Source of the DNA: JAPOXR01 sp964291445 | GTDB taxonomy: Bacteria > Pseudomonadota > Alphaproteobacteria > Rhodobacterales > Rhodobacteraceae | DNA length: 64,000 nucleotides | Assembly (NCBI GenBank): GCA_964291445.2 | Contig: OZ219862.1 | Location: forward strand, 62,001-126,000 | Direction: 5' to 3' | Shown here: one piece after another, positions 1-8,020 of the stretch | Numbering within the stretch: position 1 is the stretch's first letter | Layout of the letters: the number at the start of each line of letters is the position of its first letter | Notes under the pieces: generated by a model | Database searches by the model: none | Told to the model about the DNA's origin: nothing | Seen by the model: the letters and a program-made list of their open reading frames with translations, nothing else | Position numbers and translations under genes: made by a program

Positions 1-461
1 TCGCTGACCCGGGCGCCGGTCGCGTACATCAACTCGAGCAGGCAGGCATTGCGGGCATGTCCGTCCCCGGATGCACCATGGCTCGATGCCGAATCCAGCA
101 TGCTACCGATTTCGTCGGTCGACAGAATGCCGGGCAGGCTTCGCTCCAGCCTGGGATTGCGGACCATTTGCGCCGGGTCCTGCCCCACCCAGCCCTCGGT
201 GACGGCGAAGCGATAGAATTGCCGGATCGCCGACAGGTGACGGGACCGGGTGGCCCTGGCCATGCCGGCCGCCGACAATTGGTGCATGTAACCGGTGATG
301 TCGTCTTCGCCCGCGGCACCAAGATCCTTCCCGGACCGGGCCAGGTAGCGGCAAAACCTCTCCAGGTCGCGCATGTAGGCATCGCAGGTGTTTGCCGATG
401 CCGAGCGCTCGGCATACAGCATCTCGATAAAGGCGCTGACCCAGGTCTCCGGGCGTGTCAT
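1..461 (-). CDS. xerD: Tyrosine recombinase XerD, N-terminal part (cut by window edge)
   Basis: Only the first 153 codons are present, read leftward from the ATG at 461; the rest lies outside the window. The N-terminal core-binding domain is complete: a helical start, then SANTCDAYMRDLERFCRYL near residue 21 and RSRHLSAIRQFYRF near residue 80. The catalytic domain begins around residue 110 and is cut just after TGARVS, where the Arg matches the first catalytic arginine of the family. XerC/XerD resolve chromosome dimers at dif. XerD is preferred over XerC because xerD commonly lies beside aroK-aroB in Alphaproteobacteria, as here. A phage-type integrase is less likely given the housekeeping neighbours. 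Confidence 0.85.
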   Translation of the reverse strand, partial: MTRPETWVSAFIEMLYAERSASANTCDAYMRDLERFCRYLARSGKDLGAAGEDDITGYMHQLSAAGMARATRSRHLSAIRQFYRFAVTEGWVGQDPAQMVRNPRLERSLPGILSTDEIGSMLDSASSHGASGDGHARNACLLELMYATGARVS

Positions 462-593
462 GACATTCCTGCTTCCTGCTGCGGCCGCCTTGTCCGGGCC
501 AAACCCGGGCAGACATGTGCCGGCGACCGGTGACGGGCGATGGTGGCCGCTCGGCGCGGTGCCGGCAGGGATCGATTTCGGGCGGTCATGCGT

Positions 594-728
594 TCAACCG
601 TTACTGACGTCCACCGGAATGACCACGGGCCCGGGCGGTGGCGACATGTCGCCAAAATATGCATAGATGGCGACGGTGGCGACGCCAATAATGACCAGAA
701 ACAGCACCAAATAGAAAATTCGCTTCAT
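594..728 (-). CDS. Small single-pass membrane protein, 44 aa
   Basis: A 44-codon frame running leftward between xerD and aroK. Residues 1-25 (beginning MKRIFYLVLFLVIIGVATVA) form one strongly hydrophobic membrane segment with a positive start. It is followed by a short polar tail rich in Pro and Val (DMSPPPGPVVIPVDV). It is co-directional with xerD and divergent from aroK. Short proteins of this shape occur at this position in other Alphaproteobacteria, as I recall. No function is known to me. The clean membrane segment directly after an ATG argues for a real gene, but no homology search could be run. Confidence 0.6.
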   Translation of the reverse strand: MKRIFYLVLFLVIIGVATVAIYAYFGDMSPPPGPVVIPVDVSNG

Positions 729-861
729 TCGAATATTCCGACTCACACGGGCCATCTATATAGGAAACTGCCGAAAACCCCCAATCGGGCGACGATTGGC
801 CAACCAGGGCCGGTTGCAGGGTCGGCCCGGAGATTCAAACGCAGCGCCGCGGGAATTGTCG

Positions 862-1443
862 ATGATGACCTTGTCAGAGCTTGATTACACGCTGAAGAAA
901 TCCGTTGTCTTCGTCGGAATGATGGGGTGCGGGAAGACGGCAGTCGGCCAAATCGTGGCCCGGCATGTCGGCGTTCCCTTCATTGATACCGATACCGAGA
1001 TCGTGACGGCCGAGAGAATGTCGATTGTCGAGTTGTTTCGCAGCAAGGGCGAGGCGTATTTTCGACATCGAGAGTCAGTTGCGCTGCAAGACGCGCTGGA
1101 CGGGCCGGTCAGGGCGATCGCGCTTGGCGGCGGCGGGTTCCTGTTCGAAAACAACCGGCAGATCATTGGCAAGTACGGTCTTTCGGTCTGGCTGGACGCC
1201 GATGCCGACCTTCTCCGGGAGCGAACGCGAAAAAAGGCAACCCGGCCGCTTCTCCAGACCGAGAACCCGTACCAGACGCTGGTCGATCTTCTGGCACAAC
1301 GCACCCCCGACTACCGCAAGGCCGATGTCCGGGTCAAATCCGAGCACGGGCTGTCGAAGGAGGGAATGGCCGAGAAGGTCATCAAGGGCATAATTGCCGA
1401 GTCACGGACCGAAAATGTCCTGGTCTGGAGGCCGCGGCCATGA
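862..1443 (+). CDS. aroK: Shikimate kinase
   Basis: Phosphorylates shikimate at the 3-hydroxyl with ATP, the fifth step of the shikimate pathway. The 193-residue protein has the P-loop GMMGCGKTAVG near residue 20, DTDTEIV (Mg and shikimate binding), FRHRES with the substrate-contacting Arg, the LGGGGF loop and the lid segment RERTRKKATRPLL. The ATG pair at 862/865 fits the family's N-terminus; an in-frame start at 796 would add about 22 unconserved residues. The stop overlaps the aroB start in ATGA, so the two genes form a translationally coupled operon. Confidence 0.93.
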   Translation: MMTLSELDYTLKKSVVFVGMMGCGKTAVGQIVARHVGVPFIDTDTEIVTAERMSIVELFRSKGEAYFRHRESVALQDALDGPVRAIALGGGGFLFENNRQIIGKYGLSVWLDADADLLRERTRKKATRPLLQTENPYQTLVDLLAQRTPDYRKADVRVKSEHGLSKEGMAEKVIKGIIAESRTENVLVWRPRP

Positions 1444-2570
1444 AGTCGCCGAAACCCCGGACCAGTTCGGTGACGGTTGCGCTGGGTGAGCGCTCCTACG
1501 ACATCATCATCGGCGACGGCATTGCCCCCGGCCTCGGCTCCTGGTTGGAGCCGCTGCTCAATCGCCGGCGGGTGGCGGCGCTGGCGGATGCCAGGGTCGG
1601 CGAGCTTTACCGTCCGCTGCTGCAGGCGGCGCTGACCGGGCGGGACATTGACCTGGACTGGCTGTCCATCGACAGCGGCGAATCGTCGAAATCCTGGCGC
1701 CATCTCCAGCTTGCCGTCGAGTGGCTGATCAAGACCGGCACCGAGCGGCAGGACCTTGTCATCACCTTCGGCGGCGGTGTTATCGGCGATTTGGGCGGGT
1801 TCGCGGCGGCGATTGTCCGCCGGGGCATTCGCGTCGTGCAGGTTCCGACCACCCTGCTGTCCCAGGTGGACAGTTCGGTCGGTGGCAAAACCGGAATCAA
1901 CTCGACGGCGGGCAAGAACCTCATCGGCGCCTTTCACCAGCCATCGCTGGTGTTCTGCGACATCTCGTTCCTCGAATCCCTGTCGCGTCGTGACCTGCTG
2001 GCCGGCTATGGAGAGGTGGTCAAATACGGGCTGCTAGGCGACGAGGAGTTGTTCTCCTGGCTGGAGAACAACGGCAGAAAGCTGATTGACGGCGATGCGG
2101 CCAGCCGGGTCGAGGCCGTTCGCCGGTCATGCATGATCAAGGCCGGCATCGTCTCCGGCGACGAGACCGAGACCGGGCGGCGCTCCCTGCTCAATCTCGG
2201 CCACACCTTCGGCCATGCGCTCGAGACCTGCTACGGCTACTCGGACCGGCTGCTGCATGGCGAGGCAGTGGCAATCGGCTGCTGCCTGGCATTCGACCTG
2301 TCAGGCCGTCTCGGTCTCGTTGATGCCGGCGTTGCCAACCGGGTCCGCAGCCATTTTCGGTCCATGGGGATCCTGACCGATATCGGGCAGATTCCTGGCC
2401 CGGCTCCGGATACCGCCGCCGTCATCCATCACATGGGTCAGGACAAGAAAATCGTCGATGGCAAGCCAAGAATGGTCGTTGTCCGGGGAATCGGGCAGGC
2501 ATTCCTGACCGACGAGGTCGATTCGGGGCTGGTTCGGGAGGTGGTCGACGGCTCCATCAATTGCCGATGA
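1440..2570 (+). CDS. aroB: 3-dehydroquinate synthase
   Basis: Converts DAHP to 3-dehydroquinate, the second shikimate-pathway step, using NAD+ and a divalent metal. The 376-residue protein has normal family length. Visible motifs are the NAD-binding FGGGVIGDLGGF, the active-site block QVPTTLLSQVDSSVGGKTG, the KNLIGAFHQP segment, and the metal ligands in NLGHTFGHALE and LLHGEAVAIG. It overlaps aroK by four bases (ATGA). It converges with the radical SAM gene, leaving only about ten bases between the two stop codons. Confidence 0.96.
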   Translation: MKSPKPRTSSVTVALGERSYDIIIGDGIAPGLGSWLEPLLNRRRVAALADARVGELYRPLLQAALTGRDIDLDWLSIDSGESSKSWRHLQLAVEWLIKTGTERQDLVITFGGGVIGDLGGFAAAIVRRGIRVVQVPTTLLSQVDSSVGGKTGINSTAGKNLIGAFHQPSLVFCDISFLESLSRRDLLAGYGEVVKYGLLGDEELFSWLENNGRKLIDGDAASRVEAVRRSCMIKAGIVSGDETETGRRSLLNLGHTFGHALETCYGYSDRLLHGEAVAIGCCLAFDLSGRLGLVDAGVANRVRSHFRSMGILTDIGQIPGPAPDTAAVIHHMGQDKKIVDGKPRMVVVRGIGQAFLTDEVDSGLVREVVDGSINCR

Positions 2571-2580
2571 TGGCAGAGGC

Positions 2581-3561
2581 TCAGCTGCAGGATGCCCCGC
2601 CCAGCACGCAGAACTGGGCGCAGTTGGGATGGTTAAGCGCCACCGGGACTTCGGCCTCTTCCAGGGTTTCGCCAAGCTCGAACTGGTCGTCATAGGGCAG
2701 CAATGTGCAGGCAACTACCTTGGGTCGCGAATCGCCTCGTCGCTTGACCACCATGCGCGAATTGGCGCACATCATGTCTTCCGGCCTCTTGCCGAGGATG
2801 GACCAGCACCCGGTCGTCACCTCCGGAACGTCGACGCTGGTGTCGATTTCCGGAAACAGTACCGTTGTCGCCGGGTCGCCGGGATCGATGTCGTATCCCC
2901 GGGAACTGAACAGCCCGGCATAGCCAGCCCGGGAATCGCATTCGGATTCATCCCACATGGTGCGGCCGGCCACCGTCATCCGGAAGCCGTTATCACGCAG
3001 CCAGTCCATCCCGTGCAGGGATTTTTCGAATGCGCCTTTGCCCCTCTCGGTGTCATGCAGCGGCGCCGTATAGTGGTCGAGGGATACCCGCAGGGTCAGG
3101 CGCCGGCGATGCAGTGGAGGCAGTGACAGCAGGCCCTGCTGGACCCGCGGACGCATCAGTGGGCGCATGGCATTGGTCAAGACCAGCACCTCGAAACCGG
3201 ATGCAAGGCTGGTGCCGATGATCTCGATGATATCCGGGTTCATGAATGGCTCGCCGCCGGTCAGACCGATCTCGGATACCGGCCAATCGCGGCTGGCGAT
3301 CTGGTCAAGAAACTCCCTGACCTCGTCGGCCGTGATATAGACCAGGCGATCATTGGTCGGTGAGCTCTCGATATAGCAGTTGATGCAGCCAATATTGCAC
3401 AGGGTGCCGGTATTGAACCACAGGGTGGTTGGTTTGCGCAAAGGAACCGTCGCCCGTTCCGACCCGTCGGCGGTAAACAGCGGGTGTTCGAATTTTCCCA
3501 GGCCAGGTGCGGCACCGCCATATTCCTGCCAATCATCTCCCCGGCGGGCAATCTGGTCCAT
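2581..3561 (-). CDS. Radical SAM protein with Cys-rich C-terminus, function unknown
   Basis: A 326-residue radical SAM enzyme. The cluster-binding motif CNIGCINC lies near residue 54 and the SAM-contacting GLTGGEP near residue 98. The C-terminal third has a series of cysteines (TGCW, MMCAN, VACT, NCAQFC, ASCS) that could hold auxiliary Fe-S clusters, as in SPASM/twitch enzymes. GAGGAG precedes the ATG at short spacing. The gene stands alone between aroB (convergent) and zwf (divergent), so context gives no substrate. It resembles peptide- or cofactor-maturing radical SAM proteins in layout only; no precursor peptide was recognised beside it. Confidence 0.8.
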   Translation of the reverse strand: MDQIARRGDDWQEYGGAAPGLGKFEHPLFTADGSERATVPLRKPTTLWFNTGTLCNIGCINCYIESSPTNDRLVYITADEVREFLDQIASRDWPVSEIGLTGGEPFMNPDIIEIIGTSLASGFEVLVLTNAMRPLMRPRVQQGLLSLPPLHRRRLTLRVSLDHYTAPLHDTERGKGAFEKSLHGMDWLRDNGFRMTVAGRTMWDESECDSRAGYAGLFSSRGYDIDPGDPATTVLFPEIDTSVDVPEVTTGCWSILGKRPEDMMCANSRMVVKRRGDSRPKVVACTLLPYDDQFELGETLEEAEVPVALNHPNCAQFCVLGGASCS

Positions 3562-3778
3562 CCACTCCTCGCTTGGTCCTTCCGGTTCGACTCGGCCGCT
3601 TTCAGCCCCGCCGTGATGGTCTGCACGGCTCTAATAGCCTTCGGGCGACAATTTTTGAATTGCAAAATACCGGGCAACCGGGCCCGCCGCGAGGGCAGCC
3701 GATGAACCGGCTTGGAAGTTTCACGGCGCATGGGTATCAGTCTTCCGACAGCCAGGCAGCAGGCCCCGGGAGTGGCGA

Positions 3779-5230
3779 ATGTACAAGATTATTCCGGTTC
3801 CGGATTTCGACTTCTTGCTGTTCGGCGCAACCGGCGACCTGGCGCGGCGGGAGATACTGCCGGCGCTGTTCCGGCGCTTCCAGGTTGGACAGATGCCGGC
3901 AGGGGCGCGGGTGGTCGGCGTATCACGAAGCCCGTTGAGCGACGGGGAGTTCCGGCAGCGTGCCGCCGATGCCGTTGCCGGCAGCGCCGTGGACGGGCAG
4001 GTGGACCGGGCAGTCTTGCGCCGGTTCCTCGCATGCCTGTCATTTCGTCCGCTCGACGGGCGGGAGAAATCGGGCTGGGCCGGGCTTGCAGATTTGCTGC
4101 GACCCGGACTCCCCCGGGCCTTCTACCTGTCGGTGGCGCCGTCGCTCTATTCGGACATTGTTCATCGGCTGGGCAGCAATCGGCTGATCGACCTGCAGTC
4201 ACGCATCGTCGTGGAAAAGCCCTTCGGGCAGGATCTTGCCACCTCCCGCCAGCTCAACGCGGCGCTGACCGCGTCGTTTGACGAGACCCAGATCTACCGG
4301 ATTGACCATTATCTGGGCAAGGAGACCGTGCAGAACCTGATGGCGCTGCGCTTTGCCAATGCGCTGTTCGAACCGCTATGGAACAGCCAGCATATCGACC
4401 ACGTCCAGATCACGGTAGCCGAATCGCTGGGCATCGAGGGTCGCAGCGAGTTCTACGACCGAACCGGCGCCATGCGCGACATGGTGCAGAATCACCTCAT
4501 GCAACTCCTGTGCCTGGTGGCGATGGAGCCGCCAGCCCGGTTTGGGCCCGACGAGGTCAGGAATGAAAAAGTCAAGGTCATCAAGGCGTTGGAGCCGGTT
4601 CCTCCAGAGGCGATCATCCGCGGCCAGTATGTGGGATCGCGCCCCGAGGATGGATATCTCTGTCACGCCAACGCCGAATCAAGCACCACCGAGAGTTATG
4701 TCGCCCTCAAATGTGGAATTGCCAATTGGCGCTGGGCCGGAACGCCATTCTATCTCAGGACCGGCAAGCGATTGCGCGAGCGTCTGTCGGAGGTGGCCGT
4801 GGTCTTCCGCAAGCCGCCGCACGCCATCTTTGACGACATGCATGCGCGACCTGGCAACGTGCTGGCCATCAGGTTGCAGCCCGACGAAGGCATCGACATG
4901 CAGATCACCATCAAGGAGCCCGGTCCCGGCGGCATGCGGCTGGCGGATGTGCCCATGGACATGAGCTTTGCCGACTCGGTCGGGACCGATTACGGGCCGC
5001 TGATCAACGCCTATGAAAGGCTGATCATGGATGTGATTCGGGGCGACCAGACCCTGTTCATGCGCAGCGACGAGGTTGAAGCGGCCTGGCGGTGGACCGA
5101 TGACATTTCCGGACATCGGGCCGGTGCCGATTTGCCGCCGGACCCGTATCTGGTCGGCAGCCACGGCCCTGAGGCCGCCGACGAACTTCTTCTGCGTGAC
5201 GGCAGGTGCTGGCGGGAGATTGCGCTGTGA
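3779..5230 (+). CDS. zwf: Glucose-6-phosphate 1-dehydrogenase
   Basis: Oxidises glucose 6-phosphate to 6-phosphogluconolactone, feeding the Entner-Doudoroff and pentose phosphate routes. The 483-residue protein starts with the nucleotide-binding LLFGATGDLARR and carries the substrate-binding signature YRIDHYLGKE with its catalytic region near residue 178. The length is typical. GGGAGTGG lies just before the ATG. The next gene on the same strand is pgl, the following enzyme in the pathway. No edd or eda follows, so any further pathway genes must be elsewhere. Confidence 0.96.
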   Translation: MYKIIPVPDFDFLLFGATGDLARREILPALFRRFQVGQMPAGARVVGVSRSPLSDGEFRQRAADAVAGSAVDGQVDRAVLRRFLACLSFRPLDGREKSGWAGLADLLRPGLPRAFYLSVAPSLYSDIVHRLGSNRLIDLQSRIVVEKPFGQDLATSRQLNAALTASFDETQIYRIDHYLGKETVQNLMALRFANALFEPLWNSQHIDHVQITVAESLGIEGRSEFYDRTGAMRDMVQNHLMQLLCLVAMEPPARFGPDEVRNEKVKVIKALEPVPPEAIIRGQYVGSRPEDGYLCHANAESSTTESYVALKCGIANWRWAGTPFYLRTGKRLRERLSEVAVVFRKPPHAIFDDMHARPGNVLAIRLQPDEGIDMQITIKEPGPGGMRLADVPMDMSFADSVGTDYGPLINAYERLIMDVIRGDQTLFMRSDEVEAAWRWTDDISGHRAGADLPPDPYLVGSHGPEAADELLLRDGRCWREIAL

Positions 5231-5278
5231 AGCCACCGGGACAGGCCGGTTCCGCCGGCGGCCGCAGGAGACGGTGAT

Positions 5279-5932
5279 TTGAGGCTGGTAGAGTATGCAG
5301 ACAGCCGGGTCTGGTCGATCACCGTTGCCGAAATCCTGGCCGGGCAGCTTGCATCGGAGCTTGACCGCAATGACCGGTGCGGGCTGGTCCTGGCTGGCGG
5401 TTCGACACCGGCACCGGTCTACCGGCAGCTGGGGCAGCTGGATATTGACTGGAGCCGGGTCACGGTTATCCCGTCGGACGAAAGATGTGTAGCGCAGGAC
5501 TCGCCGCGCTCGAATTGCCGCATGATTGCCGAATGCCTGGCTGGCACTTCGGCAGCCGCGGCGCAGCTCGTCCCGCTGTACCGGCCTGGCCGCCAGGAGA
5601 TGGTGGCGGGCCGGGTTGGCAAAACCATCCCGGCGGCGATCTGCGTGCTCGGGCTCGGTGACGACATGCACACCGCCTCGCTGTTTCCAGCCGCGCCGCA
5701 AATCGGGGCAGCCATGGCCGACGAGGCACCGCCGGTGATGGCGATGACGGCGCCGGATGGCGAGGAGAGGGTGACGCTGACATGCCAGGCGCTGGCCCGG
5801 TCGGGCTTCATCCACTTCCTGACTGCCGGTCCGGTCAAGCTGCGGGCGCTCGAGCGGGCAATGCGCGAGCCTGACCGGCTGAAGGCCCCGGCGGGTGCAT
5901 TACTGGGATCGGCGACAGTTCACCATGCGTGA
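5279..5932 (+). CDS. pgl: 6-phosphogluconolactonase
   Basis: Hydrolyses 6-phosphogluconolactone, the product of zwf, which lies 48 bases upstream. The 217-residue protein has the family marks VLAGGSTPAPVYRQL and VIPSDERCV and a GLGDDMHTASLFP segment matching the active-site GxGxDGHxAS region, here with Met-His after Asp-Asp. No ATG or GTG fits the N-terminus. The start is a TTG at 5279, preceded by AGGAG at 5266-5270 with eight bases between, which decides the call. Confidence 0.9.
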   Translation: MRLVEYADSRVWSITVAEILAGQLASELDRNDRCGLVLAGGSTPAPVYRQLGQLDIDWSRVTVIPSDERCVAQDSPRSNCRMIAECLAGTSAAAAQLVPLYRPGRQEMVAGRVGKTIPAAICVLGLGDDMHTASLFPAAPQIGAAMADEAPPVMAMTAPDGEERVTLTCQALARSGFIHFLTAGPVKLRALERAMREPDRLKAPAGALLGSATVHHA

Positions 5933-6102
5933 CGGGACATGACGATGGCAGCAGATGGCCGGCCCGGTGGCAGGCCGACGACGTCCGAGGCGCAATAGGC
6001 ATCATTGCCGCGCTAGCGGCATTTCCGGGGCACTGGTCGTGACCGGTTGCGGGACGCGCGGCAGGAATGCAGCTGATCAGGATTGGTCCGTCCGGGCCAA
6101 TT

Positions 6103-6396
6103 TCATAGGCAGCTTACACGCAGCTTCATGCCCAGCGCAGAGACGACCCTGAGAATCGTGTCCAGGCTGGGATTGCGGTCTCCGGACAGCGCCTTGTAGA
6201 GGCTTTCGCGGGAAAGCCCTGCTTCGCACGCAACCTGCGACATGCCCTTGGAGCGGGCGATATCGCCAAGCGCCTTGGCTATGAGCGCGGCATCGCCATC
6301 GGCTTCCTCGATGGCGGCTTCCAGGTATGCAGCCATTTCCTCCGGTGTGCGAAGGTGCTCGGCCACGTCGTATGGTGTGGTTGCAGTCTTGATCAT
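6103..6396 (-). CDS. Antitoxin of a RelE/HigB-type pair (XRE-like HTH)
   Basis: A 97-residue protein with an N-terminal segment TPYDVAEHLRTPEEMAAYLE and a C-terminal helix-turn-helix (about residues 50-90: SKGMSQVACEAGLSRESLYK, then PSLDTILRVVSALG). This matches the family annotated as probable addiction module antidote protein (TIGR02684). It lies nine bases downstream of its toxin on the same strand. The ATG at 6396 is chosen because GGTGGAG sits just before it; a GTG three codons upstream falls inside that ribosome site. It probably binds the toxin and represses the shared promoter. Confidence 0.88.
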   Translation of the reverse strand: MIKTATTPYDVAEHLRTPEEMAAYLEAAIEEADGDAALIAKALGDIARSKGMSQVACEAGLSRESLYKALSGDRNPSLDTILRVVSALGMKLRVSCL

Positions 6397-6405
6397 TGTC
6401 TCCAC

Positions 6406-6696
6406 CTAAAGGTCTTGCGCGAGCCGCAGGGCCACCTCGATATCTCGTTTCTGTGTCTGCTTGTTCCCTCCATTCAACAGCACGATGACCGTTGGGATCT
6501 GCGTCTTGTAATATACCCGGTAACCCGGGCCATGGTTTATCCGCAATTCTGAAACACCCTTGCCCACCGGCCTGACATCTCCCGGATTACCATCTGCGAG
6601 ACGCTCGACCCTCACCAAGATGCGGGCCCGCGCACGCACATCCCGAATTCTGTCCAGCCACCTTGCATATGTTTCGGTCTTGCGAAGTTCGATCAC
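6406..6696 (-). CDS. RelE/HigB-type toxin (addiction module killer protein)
   Basis: A 96-residue basic protein with the Gp49/HigB-like fold pattern: ETYARWLDRIRDVRARARI, then VGKGVSELRINHGPGYRVYY and a hydrophobic strand with LLNGGNKQTQKRDIEVA. This matches TIGR02683 proteins, which are ribosome-dependent mRNA interferases. The toxin is encoded first and the antitoxin follows, the reverse-order layout typical of this subfamily. It stands between pgl and transposon debris, so it is probably part of an acquired patch. Confidence 0.88.
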   Translation of the reverse strand: MIELRKTETYARWLDRIRDVRARARILVRVERLADGNPGDVRPVGKGVSELRINHGPGYRVYYKTQIPTVIVLLNGGNKQTQKRDIEVALRLAQDL

Positions 6697-6857
6697 ACAG
6701 ACAATGTAGCCTGTTGGCTACAAATGGTCAACACCTTCCGGGGTCGGTTCCCGCCGAGTGCAGAATGACGGGTTGTTCCCAACAAAGGCACATAACCCAC
6801 CAAATGGATTTGAGCATTCTCCCGTCTTGCAAGGGTTTCCTCCTGCCCTCGATGTGA

Positions 6858-7091
6858 TGCCGAATTCGGCATTATGTCGAAAACCTGAATCACCGGGTGC
6901 AGGACTGCGTCTTCGGCGAGGATGCCTGCCTGACCCGCACCGATCACGGCCCGGCAAACCGGGCAAGCCTGAACACCATCGCGCTGGCCTTGATCTTCGT
7001 GAACCGCCGCCAGGCGGAGACCCTGGCTGCCACCCGCCGAAGGCTGCAACTGGATCGTAGCCAGGCCATCGCCGCCCTCACCCTGCCCTGA
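6858..7091 (+). pseudogene. ISAs1-type (IS4-like) transposase, C-terminal remnant
   Basis: An open stretch directly after a stop codon, with no start. It translates to RHYVENLNHRVQDCVFGEDA, then LTRTDHGPANRASLNTIALA and about 30 more residues. This resembles the end of ISAs1-family DDE transposases, where a Trp-Gly-x-Glu-Asn...His-x-Val-x-Asp-x-x-Phe-x-Glu-Asp block is followed by a helix after Asn-Ala-Pro. Only this end survives; the catalytic part is absent. No terminal inverted repeats were found. Confidence 0.65.
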
Positions 7092-7222
7092 GAGATCGCC
7101 GCGTCCGGGGCATATCCCGGACATCGCCACACCCCCGAAAACGAATCACCCGGGAGCCGGAGCCGACCCCTGGACGGCCTCGAATCCAGGGAGCGCGGCC
7201 GAATGGATCGCTCCGGGCGCCT

Positions 7223-7459
7223 TTACTCGCCGGACATTTGCAAGGAATGCCACAGCGTGGAAAAGTCCTGGTCGATCTTCGGCTGGCACTGCTCGGAATT
7301 GCGCTGCCGCACCATGAATTTTTCGGGATCGTGTGGATTGCACCGCTTGCCGTACTGGATTGCGGCCTGCCGTGTATGGAAGGGACGGGCCAGCCGGTAG
7401 AATATCCGGCCGGTCCTGGCTCTCTGCCAGATGTGAAAATGCGGTCGATTGGTCGGCAT
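7223..7459 (-). CDS. Hypothetical protein, 78 aa
   Basis: A short leftward frame starting MPTNRPHFHIWQRARTGRIF and ending HSLQMSGE. The composition (His, Trp, Tyr, Arg, Gln) looks like a small globular protein rather than an antisense shadow, and no better frame overlaps it. I do not recognise the family. It lies between a transposase remnant and a recombinase-like HTH remnant, so it could be cargo of a decayed element. An ATG seven codons upstream (7480) is also possible. Confidence 0.4.
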   Translation of the reverse strand: MPTNRPHFHIWQRARTGRIFYRLARPFHTRQAAIQYGKRCNPHDPEKFMVRQRNSEQCQPKIDQDFSTLWHSLQMSGE

Positions 7460-7569
7460 GGTCTGCAATTGCAAATGCAATGCAGAGAGGCCCAGTCGGG
7501 GAGGTTCGGCATCTTGTCGTCAAGGGGCGAATTCGCAATCGATTTCTACCCCTGCCAGGCGCTACCCGG

Positions 7570-7665
7570 TTTGCCACGGACCGCTATGGGGAGGCCATCT
7601 CGTCAATCGCCCGGCAGTTCGGGACCAGCAGGCAGACCATCATGCGTATAAGAAATCAGGCATGA
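7570..7665 (+). pseudogene. Recombinase-type helix-turn-helix remnant
   Basis: The last 30 codons of an open frame read FATDRYGEAISSIARQFGTS, then RQTIMRIRNQA and stop. This looks like the C-terminal DNA-binding helix-turn-helix of serine resolvases/invertases. The catalytic domain expected upstream is not recognisable in the same frame. It is probably leftover of a mobile element, consistent with the transposase fragment nearby. A chance HTH-like peptide cannot be excluded. Confidence 0.35.
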
Positions 7666-7908
7666 TCAAGTGGTGGGTCATGTACCTTTGTCGGGAGAGA
7701 CCCGGGGTTGTCGTTGAGGGTACGATTCCCGGCATCAACAGTCCTGATCAATGGGGTATCGAGCCTGGCAAGTAGATCACCGGGGGGGGCTGGTGGACAG
7801 CGCCGCCGCCGGCTCCATTCCCGATGACGCCGATGCATCGGTCGGGCGGCTGCCGACACACGTCGACCGGGCCAGGCGCGGCGCCGGTCTGGATGTGGGC
7901 GATTGACA

Positions 7909-7983
7909 TGGAGCGGGTGATCGGGATCGAACCGACGACATTCAGCTTGGGAAGCTGACGTTCTGCCACTGAACTACACCCGC
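7909..7983 (-). tRNA. tRNA-Gly (anticodon CCC)
   Basis: Read leftward from 7983, the acceptor arms GCGGGTG and CACCCGC pair over seven bases. The anticodon arm GTCAGC-TTCCCAA-GCTGAA has loop TTCCCAA and anticodon CCC. The T arm contains GGTTCGATCC, and CCA is encoded at 7911-7909. It would read GGG codons. It marks the right end of the 6.1-7.9 kb accessory patch. The following corrinoid operon runs in the same direction upstream. Confidence 0.95.
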
Positions 7984-8020
7984 CTTGCCGAACAGGGGTT
8001 AGGCGAATCGCCGGCGATGG

